NCBI RefSeq assembly: GCF_023148685.1
Contig: NZ_JAHXNL010000020.1
Span: 1-64,000, forward strand
Reading direction: 5' to 3'
DNA: 64,000 nt
Source: Georgenia sp. EYE_87
GTDB taxonomy: Bacteria; Actinomycetota; Actinomycetes; Actinomycetales; Actinomycetaceae
Shown: positions 14,036 through 23,998 of the stretch, one piece after another
How the letters are laid out: each line of letters begins with the position of its first letter
Numbering within the stretch: position 1 is the first letter of the stretch
Translations under genes and position numbers: made by a program
The notes under the pieces: model-generated
Seen by the model: the letters and a program-made list of their open reading frames with translations, nothing else
Database searches by the model: none
Told to the model about the DNA's origin: nothing

Positions 14036-15286
14036 TCAGCCCGGGTGGGCCGCCTCGATGACATCGGCGGCCGCGCGGACGGCCGCGGCAGGGTCGATGC
14101 GTGCCGCGTACGTCACACACCGCTCGCGCACGCCCGGCCGCAGCAGCCGGTCGAGGGCCGTGGCCGCGGCGTCGGGGCTGAAGCGAGCGGGGGCCAGCCG
14201 TTCGGCGACGCCGAGGCGGACGAGGCGGTTGGCGTTGTCGGGCTGGTCGTGGGTGAACGGCACCACGAGGTGCGGCACGCCGGCCCGGAGCACCTGCGCG
14301 ACGGTGCCGATGCCGCCGTGGTGCACGACGGCGGCGACGCGCGGCAGCAGCCGCACCATCGACGCCCACTCCACGTGGAGCGCACCGGCCGGGAGCTGGC
14401 TCGGCACCTGGTCGGCGAAGCGGGTCAGGAGGATGGTGCGGCGTCCGCGGAGACGGTTGGCCCCGACCGCCGCCGCGAAGAGCTTTCGGGCGTGGCGCAT
14501 CGATGAGCCGAACGTCACCACGACGGGCGGGGCACCGGCGTCGAGGAACGCCTCGACCGCCGTCGGGAGGGCAGCCCCCTCGTCACCGGCCGGGACGAAC
14601 CCGGTGAGCGTCATGTTGACGGGCCAGTCCGGGCGGACGCGGGCGAACCAGTCCGGGAAGAGGCCGAGGTTGCTCTGGGGCGAGGGGGCCCAGCGCCCGA
14701 AGACGCGGCTCACCGGCGGCAGGCCGAGCTCCGCCCGGAAGGCGTTGACCGGAGGGGCGAGCACCGGGTCGCACACCCAGCGGTCAACCGCGGCGAGACG
14801 CGCCGCGTGGAACGCTGGCGGCAGCCACGACGGTGACCGTACCGGGCCGAGCTCGGCGTTGTCGTAGGAGCTCAGGAACGCCGTGGGCTGGAGATGGACG
14901 CCGACGAGCGGGAACCCGAGGCGGTCGTGCGCGATGCGCGCACCGAGCGCGAACACGGACCCGGCCACCACGGTCCCGGCGGGGTCGAGCCCGCCGAGGT
15001 ACTCGTACACGGGACGCATCGCCGGGACGGCGGCGCGCTCCACGACCGTGCGGAACGAACGCACCGGGCTCCACAGTCCCGGGTCTGCCGTCGTTCGCTC
15101 GTAGTCGTCGACGGTGCCGGTCGGGACGAGTTCGAGGCCGGCTGCCTCGACCGTTTCACGGAAGGCGGGGTTGGCGGTCACGGAGACCTGGTGCCCGCGG
15201 GACCTGAGCTCGGACCCCACCGCCACGAACGGCAGCACGTCTCCCGCGCTCCCGAGGGTCGCGAGGACCACGCGGCGGCTGCTCAT
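14036..15286 (-). CDS. GT1-family glycosyltransferase (UGT/MGT type)
   Basis: A 416-residue two-domain GT-B enzyme that probably transfers a sugar from an NDP-sugar to a small acceptor. The N-terminus V-L-A-T-L-G-S-A-G-D-V-L-P is the acceptor-domain loop. The C-terminal donor signature is clear: V-H-H-G-G-I-G-T-V-A-Q-V-L-R-A-G-V-P, then P-F-T-H-D-Q-P-D-N-A. Acceptor and sugar cannot be predicted. It is isolated from any biosynthetic cluster. TATCGT lies six bases before the ATG with no Shine-Dalgarno, so the mRNA may be leaderless. Confidence 0.88.
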   Translation of the reverse strand: MSSRRVVLATLGSAGDVLPFVAVGSELRSRGHQVSVTANPAFRETVEAAGLELVPTGTVDDYERTTADPGLWSPVRSFRTVVERAAVPAMRPVYEYLGGLDPAGTVVAGSVFALGARIAHDRLGFPLVGVHLQPTAFLSSYDNAELGPVRSPSWLPPAFHAARLAAVDRWVCDPVLAPPVNAFRAELGLPPVSRVFGRWAPSPQSNLGLFPDWFARVRPDWPVNMTLTGFVPAGDEGAALPTAVEAFLDAGAPPVVVTFGSSMRHARKLFAAAVGANRLRGRRTILLTRFADQVPSQLPAGALHVEWASMVRLLPRVAAVVHHGGIGTVAQVLRAGVPHLVVPFTHDQPDNANRLVRLGVAERLAPARFSPDAAATALDRLLRPGVRERCVTYAARIDPAAAVRAAADVIEAAHPG

Positions 15287-15353
15287 CGTCGAACGATAGG
15301 GCTGCGTCGAACGACAGGGCTACGGCCTCACGCAGCGTGCGGGACGGAGACCG

Positions 15354-16157
15354 TCAGCCGGGCCAGTCGGCGACGCGCAGCCTGCGCACCGTCTCGGCCG
15401 GCTCGCCGCGGCCGAGCTGGAACCGGAGCGAGGCGGGCGTGTCCGTCCCTGCCCGCAGGTAGCGCCCGGAGAGCTCGTCCAGGCCGCCGCGGGCGATCAC
15501 GACCGCCAGCTCGACGACGTCGGCCACATCCGTCCACTCGGTGCGGTCCTCGTGGGAGCGCATGGACCGCGTCATGTCCGTGTCCACCACGCCCGGCGCG
15601 AGCTCGAAGGCGCGGAGCCCGCGCGCGAAGCCCGCCTCGTGCAGCCCGCCGCCGATGCGGAAGAGCGCCGTCTTCGAGGCGTAGTACGCGGTGGCGTCGG
15701 CGCTGTCCCGGGTGCCCGCACCGGAGTTGAGGTCGATGACCCGGCCGCCGCCGCGGGCGAGCATGCCCGGGACGACGGCGCGGGCGAGCAGGAAGGGTCC
15801 CCGCACGTTCGTCTCCATCACCGACCACCACTCGTCGCGGTCGGCCTCCCACAGCGGGACCTCTCGGTCGATGCGGCCCGCGTTGTTCACGAGCAGGTCG
15901 ATCGAGCCGAGCGCGTCCTCGACGGCGGCCACGGCGCGGTCCACCGCTCCTGCGTCCGTGACGTCGGCGACTGCGACGGCGGTGCGGCGGCCCAGCCCCT
16001 CGATCTCCCGCGCGACCTCCGCCAGCCGGTCGCCGTCGCGCGCGAGCACCGCGACGTCCAGGCCGGCCCGTGCCAGACCGACCGCGAGCGCGCGGCCGAT
16101 GCCACGCGATGCGCCGGTGACCAGCGCGGTGCGGGCGGCCGGCACGGCCTCAGCCAC
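15354..16157 (-). CDS. SDR-family oxidoreductase
   Basis: A 267-residue classical short-chain dehydrogenase. The cofactor loop T-G-A-S-R-G-I-G is near residues 14-21, N-N-A-G near 91, and the catalytic Y-Y-A-S-K follows S-G-A-G. The Arg after the first glycine motif and a D-V-T segment hint at NADP(H), which is inference. The GTG start lies inside the last codons of pheT (8-base overlap), so it is coupled to pheST although functionally unrelated. Substrate unknown. Confidence 0.85.
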   Translation of the reverse strand: MAEAVPAARTALVTGASRGIGRALAVGLARAGLDVAVLARDGDRLAEVAREIEGLGRRTAVAVADVTDAGAVDRAVAAVEDALGSIDLLVNNAGRIDREVPLWEADRDEWWSVMETNVRGPFLLARAVVPGMLARGGGRVIDLNSGAGTRDSADATAYYASKTALFRIGGGLHEAGFARGLRAFELAPGVVDTDMTRSMRSHEDRTEWTDVADVVELAVVIARGGLDELSGRYLRAGTDTPASLRFQLGRGEPAETVRRLRVADWPG

Positions 16158-18768
16158 GCAGCACCGCCCCGACCCGCTTGCCGGCCACCTTCACGATCCG
16201 GTTGCGCACCCCGGCCGTCTCCTCGGCCGTGAGCGTGCGGTCGGCCGCGCGCAGCCGCAGCGCGAACGCGAGCGACTTCTTGCCCGCACCGAGCTGCTCG
16301 CCGGTGAAGACGTCGAACAGCCGGACATCCTCGGCGAGCTCCCCGGCGCCCTCGACGACCGCGGCCAGCACGTCGGCGGCAGGCACGGAGTCGTCGACGA
16401 CGAGCGCGACGTCCTCCTTGGCGAGCGGGAAGGTCGACACCGGGTTCACCTGCACCGGCTCGGCCGGGCTCGCGGCGAGTATCGCGTCGAGATCCAGCTC
16501 GAAGGCGACCGTCCGGGACGGGAGCTCGAACGCCTCGCAGACCTTGGGGTGGAGCTCGCCGGCGTGGCCGACGACGGCGCCGCCCACCGTGAGCTCGGCG
16601 CAGCGCCCGGGGTGCCACGGCGCGTGGTCGTCGGCGCGGACGGCGAGCTCGACGCCGACCGTCGAGGCCACGATCCTGGAGGCCTCGAGCGCGTCCGCCC
16701 AGTCGCTCCGGCGGCCTGGGCCCCAGACGCCGTCGGGCACCTGCTGCCCCGCGAGGACGCCGGCGACCCGCCGCGGCTGCGCGGGCACGGCGGCCCGCAG
16801 CACGGCGAGCTCGTCCTCCGTGGGCCGCCGGTCGACGCCGGGGGCGGTCCCGGCACGGAGGCCCGCAGGGCGTGTGACGAGGCCGATCTCGAAGAGCCCG
16901 AGCTCGGCCGTGCCGCGGGAGACGTTGCGGCGCGCCGTCTCCAGGAGCGTGGCCAGGAGGGACGTGCGCAGGGCGGGCGCGTCGTCGGCGATGGGGTTGA
17001 CGAGTCGCAGCGCGGTGCGGCGGGCGTCGTCGGCGGGCAGGCCCATCCTGTCGTGAACGTCGTCGCCGACGAACGGGTAGGAGAGCACCTGGGTCAGGCC
17101 GTGCTCGGCGAGCGCGCGGGCGACGTCACGGCGCTGGCGCTGCGCGACAGTCAGGCCGTGCCCGGCGGGAGCCGGCGGCAGCACGGACGGGATCTCGTCG
17201 TAGCCGGCCAGGCGTGCGACCTCCTCGACCAGGTGGGCGGGCCCGACCAGGTCCGGGCGCCAGGTGGGCGGGGTGACGAGCACGCCGGGCGCTGCGTCGT
17301 CCGCGCCGTCCCCTGCGACGGTGGTCTCGGCGTCCGCGGCCGGGACCACGGTGCAGCCGATCTGGCGGAGGGTGTCCAGCACCTGCTCGCGCGGGTAGTC
17401 CACGCCCACCAGGCGGCCCGCCTGCGAGGGGTCGAACAGGATGGGCGCGGGCGCCGTCGTCTCGTCGAGGTCGCTCACGGCCGGGTCGGCCGTGCCGCCG
17501 CCGTGCTCGACGAGCAGGTCGACGACGCGCTGGGCCGCGACCGCCTGGAGGCGAGTGTCCACGCCGCGCTCGAACCGCTTGGCGGCCTCGCTGGGCAGCT
17601 TGTGCCGCCGGGCCGTCCGGGCGACGGAGACCGGGTCGAAGTGGGCGGCCTCGATCAGGACGTCGGTGGTGGCGTCGGAGACCTCGGTCTCCGCCCCGCC
17701 CATCACGCCGGCGAGGCCGAGGATGCGGCCGGCCCGGGCGCCGTCGGACGAGTCGGTGATGAGGAGGTCCTCGGGGTCGAGCCGGCGCTCGACGTCGTCC
17801 AGGGTGGTGAGCTTCTCGCCCGCCCTGGCGCGCCGCACCACGATCGGCGCGGCGAGGGTGCCGAGGTCGTAGGCGTGCAGCGGCTGCCCGAGGTCGAGCA
17901 TGACGTAGTTGGTCACGTCGACGGCGAGGGAGATGGGTCGCATGCCGGCCTGGGTGAGGCGCTCGACCATCCAGCGCGGGGTGAGCGCGGTCGGGTCGAT
18001 GCCGCGGACGATCCGGGTGACGAACCGGTCGCTGCCGGGGCCGTCCACGGGCGCCGGGTCCTCGACCTCGACCGCAAAGCCGTCGTCGGTGGCTGCGGGG
18101 GGTTGGGTCGGGAGGTTCTCCGGCAGGCCTGGGTCGGTGAACGTGGCGCCGGTGGAGTGGGCGTACTCGCGCGCGACGCCGCGCATGGAGAAGCAGTACC
18201 CGCGGTCGGGCGTCACGTTGATCTCGAGGACCTCCGCGCCGAGGCCCAGGAGCTCGAGGGCGTCGGTGCCCGGCGCGGGCACCGCCTCGGCGCCGAGCAT
18301 CTGCTCGAGCACGATGATCCCCGAGTGGTCCTCGCCGAGGCCCAGCTCGCGGGCCGAGCAGATCATGCCGTCGGAGATGTGGCCGTACGTCTTGCGCGAG
18401 GCGATCGGGAACGGTCCGGGCAGCACGGCCCCGGGCAGGGCGACGACGACGTGGTCGCCGGCCTTGAAGTTGTGGGCGCCGCAGATGATGCCGCGGCTCG
18501 GCACGTCGGCCGGCTCCTTGCCCTCGCCGGGGGCGTCGTTGAGCTCTCCGACGTCGACGCGGCAGTAGTTGATCGTCTTGCCGTTCTTCTGCTCCTCCTT
18601 GGACACGGAGAGCACCTTGCCGACGACCAGCGGGCCGGTGACGGTGGGCGGGACGATCCCCTCCTCCTCGAGGCCGACCCGCACGAGGTCGGCGGCGAGC
18701 TGCTCGGCTGTGGTGCCGGCGGGGACCTCGACGTGCTCGGCGAGCCAGGTCAGCGGGACGTAAGGCAT
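16150..18768 (-). CDS. pheT: phenylalanine-tRNA ligase beta subunit
   Basis: An 872-residue subunit of the alpha2beta2 phenylalanyl-tRNA synthetase, at the long end for actinobacteria. Visible parts are the N-terminal tRNA-binding/EMAP-like domain (V-D-V-G-E-L-N-D-A and I-I-C-G-A-H-N), the B3/B4 editing domain, the B5 domain, and the C-terminal ferredoxin-like anticodon-binding domain near the end (F-P-L-A-K-E-D-V-A-L-V-V). It starts one base after the pheS stop and overlaps the downstream SDR gene. Confidence 0.96.
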   Translation of the reverse strand: MPYVPLTWLAEHVEVPAGTTAEQLAADLVRVGLEEEGIVPPTVTGPLVVGKVLSVSKEEQKNGKTINYCRVDVGELNDAPGEGKEPADVPSRGIICGAHNFKAGDHVVVALPGAVLPGPFPIASRKTYGHISDGMICSARELGLGEDHSGIIVLEQMLGAEAVPAPGTDALELLGLGAEVLEINVTPDRGYCFSMRGVAREYAHSTGATFTDPGLPENLPTQPPAATDDGFAVEVEDPAPVDGPGSDRFVTRIVRGIDPTALTPRWMVERLTQAGMRPISLAVDVTNYVMLDLGQPLHAYDLGTLAAPIVVRRARAGEKLTTLDDVERRLDPEDLLITDSSDGARAGRILGLAGVMGGAETEVSDATTDVLIEAAHFDPVSVARTARRHKLPSEAAKRFERGVDTRLQAVAAQRVVDLLVEHGGGTADPAVSDLDETTAPAPILFDPSQAGRLVGVDYPREQVLDTLRQIGCTVVPAADAETTVAGDGADDAAPGVLVTPPTWRPDLVGPAHLVEEVARLAGYDEIPSVLPPAPAGHGLTVAQRQRRDVARALAEHGLTQVLSYPFVGDDVHDRMGLPADDARRTALRLVNPIADDAPALRTSLLATLLETARRNVSRGTAELGLFEIGLVTRPAGLRAGTAPGVDRRPTEDELAVLRAAVPAQPRRVAGVLAGQQVPDGVWGPGRRSDWADALEASRIVASTVGVELAVRADDHAPWHPGRCAELTVGGAVVGHAGELHPKVCEAFELPSRTVAFELDLDAILAASPAEPVQVNPVSTFPLAKEDVALVVDDSVPAADVLAAVVEGAGELAEDVRLFDVFTGEQLGAGKKSLAFALRLRAADRTLTAEETAGVRNRIVKVAGKRVGAVLRG

Positions 18769-18769
18769 G

Positions 18770-19925
<1,156 letters not shown>

Positions 19926-20118
19926 CGCCCGCCCGGGCGGTTCTCGGTCTCGAGGCGCGGCTCAGACCAGGCCCAGGGCGGGCCCGGTAAATCGGCGCGG
20001 ACGGCCGACCTTCTGCGTCTCACGAGGCACACGTCGATGCTAGCCCAGGCCGGCGGCACCAGGTCGCGGCGCCGGCACGCATCAGCCCCGGTCACAAGGC
20101 ATCGCCCTGCCAGATGTT

Positions 20119-20188
20119 GCGCCGCAGCGCTCGCGTTGTGCGACAGCGCTCTCGTTGCGCCACAGCGCGCCGTTGTGCGACAGCGCTC
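20119..20188. repeat. degenerate 18-19-bp tandem repeat abutting the HNH gene stop
   Basis: Four alternating units of the kind GTGCGACAGCGCT... and GCGCCACAGCGC... run to the stop codon at 20187. The rest of the 340 bases between pheS and the HNH gene (19847-20186) holds only the pheS promoter and GC-rich sequence. I see no gene in it. Confidence 0.75.
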
Positions 20189-21830
20189 AGAAGGGGGGTG
20201 GATCGTCCGAATCATCCTCGGCCGAGCTCGGTCGCTCCGGTCCGGGCGGTCCCAGTGGCGAGCCTTCCGGACCCGGCGGCTCCTGGACCGAGCCGTCCTC
20301 GGTCGACCGCGGTGGGGGCGGCCCCGGTGGCCGGACGGGTTTGCGGACGTACGTGTGGCCGGTGGGAGCGGTCCAGGTGACCTCACCCGTCGTCGGATCG
20401 CGGTCGGCATCCCACAGGCCGACGGTCTTGACGTCGTGGTGGCTGTGGCACTTGGAGTCGACCTTGTCGGTCGCCGTCTGCGCCACGATGGCGGCCTTGG
20501 TGACGTCGTACGAGTCGACATGGTCGATCTCGCAGCGCCAGGCCGGTGTGCGGCACCCCATGAAGACACAGGTCACGTCCCGGGCGAGGACCGTCCGCGT
20601 AAGGTCGGCGCCGGGTCGGTAGGCCTTCGACGACAGGGCCACGAACTCACCGGTGGCCGCGTCGGTGAAGAGCGCCCGCCACGTGCCGTCCTGAGCGATC
20701 TGCCGAGCCAGGTCGGCCGGGATGGGGCCGTAGCCGCCCAGCTCGGCGGGCTGATCGTCCAGCCCGAGCAGCGTCCCTCCGGCCACTGTCACCTGGATGT
20801 GAGGGCTGCGGCGCTGGAGCGCGGGCAGCGCCGTGCCGGCCGGCGTGGTGCCCGTGCCGAGAATGGTGCGGAAGACGTCGGTGAAGGCGTCCGCACGGCG
20901 CTGATCCAGGGTCCGGGCGTCCCCCGGTCCCTTGGCGGCCACCGCCATCGCGTCGACGGCGATGCGCACCGTCTCGGCGTCATCGGCGCGGAGGTAACCG
21001 CTGAGGAACGACATGGCGTCCGGTCCGGGGTCCACTCGCAGGTGCCGGTCTCCGTAGGCCTTCGCGTGCCGCTTCTTCGCCGCAGCGGGGTTGGCCGTGA
21101 GGGCCTCCCGGCGCATCATCTCCCGCAGCTGCGGCGCTGTGTAGATGTCGGCGTCCGGGAGCAGCTTCTCGTGCACCGTGCGGCGCTCGTCCGGCGACAG
21201 CCATTCCTCCAGGAGCAGGACGTTCGCCTTGCGTAGGTCGATGTGCCCCGCCGCCAGCGCGTCGGCGACCGCCGGGAACTCCTCCAGCGCCTCGGCGGTG
21301 GTGATCCGCCCTTCGGCGGCGTACTTCGTGATGCTCAGCCGCGCCTCGACCTCGTAGACCGTGGAGCGCGCCGAGCGGGGCCCGCCCGCCGAGCGGCGCC
21401 GGCCGAGCTCAGTGATGGCTCGGGCCTGCTGCGCCGCCGCCCACGACGCTTCTCTCTCCCACGCGGCCACGATCTCGACGAGCGTGGCGTCGTCCGCGTC
21501 GGCCAGCGACGCTCGTTCGAGCTTGCGCGCCAGCTCGGCTCCCGGGCGGTGCGCCTCCAGCAGTGCGGCAGCCGGCGAACGCAGCCGGTGCGGCGACGGC
21601 TCCTCCGCCTCGTCCGGGTCCGGCGTGGTCAGTTCCGGCAGGGGAAGGATCCACGGTGCGGCGTCGGCGAGCTTGATCAGCTCGCCCGCGATGTCGGCCG
21701 CGGGGGTGTCTCGGTCCTCGTAGTCCAGGCTCAGGGCGAGCATCGGGGCGCCGTCGAACATGCTGACAGAGATCGACGGCGGGCGACCGTGCCGCACCGT
21801 CCGCTCCCCGACCGCCATCTCTCCGTCCAT
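20187..21830 (-). CDS. DUF222 / 13E12-type HNH endonuclease
   Basis: A 547-residue protein with a long helical DUF222 region (roughly residues 60-380) and a C-terminal HNH nuclease: R-D-V-T-C-V-F-M-G-C, then R-C-E-I-D-H-V-D-S-Y-D, and K-C-H-S-H-H-D near residues 435-480. The tail is Pro/Glu/Asp-rich. Such multi-copy actinobacterial genes are of unclear biological role. The frame is open to an ATG at 21845, but that codon lies inside an SOS-like operator. The ATG at 21830 has TACGTT six bases upstream and fits the leaderless layout used by many genes here, so I chose it. The ATG at 21818 is a third possibility. Confidence 0.82.
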   Translation of the reverse strand: MDGEMAVGERTVRHGRPPSISVSMFDGAPMLALSLDYEDRDTPAADIAGELIKLADAAPWILPLPELTTPDPDEAEEPSPHRLRSPAAALLEAHRPGAELARKLERASLADADDATLVEIVAAWEREASWAAAQQARAITELGRRRSAGGPRSARSTVYEVEARLSITKYAAEGRITTAEALEEFPAVADALAAGHIDLRKANVLLLEEWLSPDERRTVHEKLLPDADIYTAPQLREMMRREALTANPAAAKKRHAKAYGDRHLRVDPGPDAMSFLSGYLRADDAETVRIAVDAMAVAAKGPGDARTLDQRRADAFTDVFRTILGTGTTPAGTALPALQRRSPHIQVTVAGGTLLGLDDQPAELGGYGPIPADLARQIAQDGTWRALFTDAATGEFVALSSKAYRPGADLTRTVLARDVTCVFMGCRTPAWRCEIDHVDSYDVTKAAIVAQTATDKVDSKCHSHHDVKTVGLWDADRDPTTGEVTWTAPTGHTYVRKPVRPPGPPPPRSTEDGSVQEPPGPEGSPLGPPGPERPSSAEDDSDDPPPF

Positions 21831-21833
21831 GCA

Positions 21834-21849
21834 TCGAACGTACATTCGA
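21834..21849. promoter_or_regulatory. LexA/SOS-like operator over the HNH gene promoter
   Basis: TCGAACGTACATTCGA is one mismatch from the actinobacterial SOS box TCGAAC-N4-GTTCGA. It overlaps the proposed -10 (TACGTT) and lies 4 bases upstream of the chosen ATG, an ideal place for repression. Several mycobacterial 13E12-family genes are known to be LexA-controlled, which agrees with the gene type. Binding itself is inferred. Confidence 0.7.
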
Positions 21850-22104
21850 CCACTGACATCGGGGGTGGCCTTGTGGACAACCAGAATGCGGATCGGCGCT
21901 GTGGACCACCAAGGATCGGGTCGACCGGTAGGGAAACCCCTCCGGCGGACGCTGCGAACCGCACGCCGCCGCCCTTAGGACGACGGCGGCCAGGCGCGTG
22001 TAGGCCGCATCGAAGGACCCTTGATCGCCGTGCCGCGCCGGTGGGAGCCTGATCGGCGGGCCGGCCGCGACCCGCGGACCTGGCGTCCGACGAAAGGACC
22101 GCTC

Positions 22105-22644
22105 ATGTACAGCAAGCCTGACCCGTTCAAGGACGCCGGACGCGTGATCCTTCGTTCCGGCGTCGGCGGGGTCCTGATCGCCCACGGCTGCCAGAAGCTC
22201 TTCGGGTGGTTCGGTGGACATGGGCTCAAGGGCACCGCGGCGGCGTTCGAGTCGATGGGCTTCAAGCCAGGTCTGCCCAGTGCGATCGCGGCGGGGCTCG
22301 GAGAGGCCGGCGGGGGCGCGTGCCTCGTGCTCGGCCTGGCGACCCCGCTCGCCGCGGCCGCCGCGAGCGGCACGATGGCCGCTGCGGCGGCGGTCCACTA
22401 CCCCTCGGGATTCTTCGCGCAGAGCGGCGGGTACGAGTACGCGGCACTCCTCGGCGTCTCGACGGCGGCGCTCGCGCTCACCGGCCCTGGCGAGTGGTCG
22501 GTCGACAGGTTGCTCGGTTACCGGTTCAACAAGCCGTGGATGTCGGTGGCGGCCCTCGCCGCCACCGCCGTCGCGACGGTCGCCGTGGTCCGCGAGCGCA
22601 ACCGTGCGGTGGCCAGGGCCGCGAAGGAGTCGCCGGCCGCGTAG
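22105..22644 (+). CDS. DoxX-family membrane protein
   Basis: A 179-residue integral membrane protein with about four hydrophobic segments and the DoxX pattern near the start: R-x-x-x-G-x-x-x-x-x-H-G-x-Q-K-L-F-G-W-F-G-G-x-G. Family members are linked to redox or thiol stress complexes in some actinobacteria, but the exact role here is unknown. ATG chosen because AAAGGA lies just upstream; a longer frame begins at 22021. It is not in an obvious operon and converges with the next gene. Confidence 0.82.
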   Translation: MYSKPDPFKDAGRVILRSGVGGVLIAHGCQKLFGWFGGHGLKGTAAAFESMGFKPGLPSAIAAGLGEAGGGACLVLGLATPLAAAAASGTMAAAAAVHYPSGFFAQSGGYEYAALLGVSTAALALTGPGEWSVDRLLGYRFNKPWMSVAALAATAVATVAVVRERNRAVARAAKESPAA

Positions 22645-22701
22645 CAGGGCTGACCCGCACATCTCCGTGGCCGGGCGAGATCCGCGGCGCAGCGGGGAAC
22701 C

Positions 22702-22830
22702 CCAGGGCTGGCGCGGCAGAAGCCAGGGGCTGGCGCGGCAGAAGCCAGGGGCTGGCGCGGCAGAAGCCAGGGGCTGGCGCCGAAGAGCCAGGGGCTGGCG
22801 CGGCAGAAGCCCGGCGCTGGCGCAGCACGC
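22702..22830. repeat. 22-bp minisatellite between convergent doxX-like and ligT-like genes
   Basis: About six units of CCAGGGGCTGGCGCGGCAGAAG (21-22 bp) start at 22702, 22723, 22745, 22767 and 22788, with a diverged sixth. They occupy nearly all of the 203-base gap between two stop codons (22644 and 22848). There are no spacers, so it is not a CRISPR array. On the ligT strand the unit has 11 C and 6 G. Confidence 0.92.
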
Positions 22831-22847
22831 AACCGCGGCGTCGGGAT

Positions 22848-23492
22848 CTACCGGGGCCCCAACGCCAGGTCGGCGACGGCCTCGTGCAGAGGGGTCCCGC
22901 CCTTGCCCGCGCCGAGGTAGGAGACCTGGAGCCGAGCGTGGGTCGCCGTCCAGGGCGGACCGGTGTAGACGGACAGCGCCTGCGCACGGCGGGAGAGCTC
23001 GCCGTCGTCCGAGCGCCGGTTCCTGGCGCGCGCCAGGGTGACGTGCGCCCGTCGACGGTCGCGACGCTCGAAGGTCGCGTACCGCGCCCCGACGTCCTCG
23101 CACGCCGCCATGAGCTCGACGAGCCGGCCGCTCTGCCCCTCCCCCGTCGCCTCGTCCCAGAGCCAGCGCCCGCCGTCGCCGCGCGCCTCCTCGTGGACGC
23201 CGACCCAGAGCGTCTGCCGCGAGAACACCCCTGCACCGCGCAGCTGCAGCCGCAGCCGCGGGAACCCGGCCGTGGCGCGGGCGAGGTCCTCCGCGAGGTC
23301 ATCCACGGCACCGTCCGGGACCTCGCCGTAGAAGGCGAGCGTGATGTGCCGCTGCTCCTCGGGGACCCAGCGCAGCGTGGGCCTGCCGCCCCCGGAGCCG
23401 GGCACCGGATCGAGCTCGGAGACCGAGCGCACGGCCAGGGCGAGGTGAGCCTGGACCTCCGAGGGCAGCGGCAGCGAGACGAAGAGCCTCAT
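22848..23492 (-). CDS. thpR: RNA 2',3'-cyclic phosphodiesterase (ThpR/LigT family)
   Basis: A 214-residue 2H phosphoesterase that opens 2',3'-cyclic phosphates on RNA. The two signature H-x-T-L motifs are present: H-I-T-L-A-F near residue 50 and H-V-T-L-A-R near residue 133. The N-terminus M-R-L-F-V-S-L is typical. The start lies 4 bases after the stop of the small gene upstream, so they are co-transcribed. The spacing of the two catalytic histidines is wider than in the E. coli protein because of an Arg/Gly-rich insertion between them. Confidence 0.85.
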   Translation of the reverse strand: MRLFVSLPLPSEVQAHLALAVRSVSELDPVPGSGGGRPTLRWVPEEQRHITLAFYGEVPDGAVDDLAEDLARATAGFPRLRLQLRGAGVFSRQTLWVGVHEEARGDGGRWLWDEATGEGQSGRLVELMAACEDVGARYATFERRDRRRAHVTLARARNRRSDDGELSRRAQALSVYTGPPWTATHARLQVSYLGAGKGGTPLHEAVADLALGPR

Positions 23493-23496
23493 CCGC

Positions 23497-23823
23497 TCAG
23501 CTGGCCCGGTTCCGCGCGGCCGGACCGTCCTCCGGGAGGGCGGCGTTCGACCCAGGGCGGGCGATGTCAGCGTGCGGGCCGAGGACGTCAGACGGGCGGG
23601 CGGTGCCGGCGTCGGCAAGCTCGGCCAGCGACGCGGTGAGCGCGGACACGAGCTCGGCAGCCTCGCTCGGACGGAGCCTGGCGGTCGCGACGCACTCGTC
23701 AGCTCGCCACACGCTCAGCACGACGACGCCGGACTCGGGATGGGCGGAGATGCGCACACCACGCCCGCCGCCCCGTGGGTCGGGGACCCAGCGGGTGCGC
23801 GGCGGTATCGGGACGACGCTCAT
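23497..23823 (-). CDS. hypothetical small protein upstream of thpR
   Basis: A 108-residue protein I do not recognise. The N-terminal half has an R-W-V-P-D-P-R-G-G-G-R-G-V-R-I-S stretch followed by alternating hydrophobic residues that look like beta strands. A helix with L-R-P-S-E-A-A-E-L-V-S-A-L follows, then a disordered tail. No signal peptide or membrane segment. GATCAT lies six bases before its ATG, so it may begin a leaderless two-gene unit with thpR. Confidence 0.6.
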   Translation of the reverse strand: MSVVPIPPRTRWVPDPRGGGRGVRISAHPESGVVVLSVWRADECVATARLRPSEAAELVSALTASLAELADAGTARPSDVLGPHADIARPGSNAALPEDGPAARNRAS

Positions 23824-23891
23824 CTCCGGATGATCCCGCGCGGCCGCGGTGCCGTCAACGAATCGGAGCCGCGGTCGGACGTGACGGCGCC

Positions 23892-23998
23892 GCCGCCGCC
23901 GTCACGGGAGCGCGGCCGCCGCCGTCACCGGACCTCGGCCGCCGCCGTCACCGGACCGCGGTCGCCGCCGTCACCGGACGGCGGCCGCCGCCTCCGCG
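23892..23998. repeat. 23-bp tandem repeat running into the 3' end of the siderophore-binding protein gene
   Basis: Units beginning GCCGCCGCCGTCAC start at 23892, 23915, 23938 and 23961, with a partial fifth. The stop codon of the lipoprotein gene (23971) and its last Ala-rich codons lie inside the array, so the end of the protein is encoded by repeat sequence. Confidence 0.88.

Noticed and set aside
13819-14064. 81-residue minus-strand frame over the 18-bp repeat
   Set aside because: Low-complexity Cys/Arg/Pro translation produced by the repeat, with no ribosome site.
22702-22830. CRISPR-like array
   Set aside because: Units of 21-22 bp are directly abutted with no unique spacers, and no cas genes are present. 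It is a minisatellite.
22518-22832. short repetitive peptide encoded on the minus strand
   Set aside because: It is only the translation of the 22-bp repeat plus antisense of the DoxX gene.
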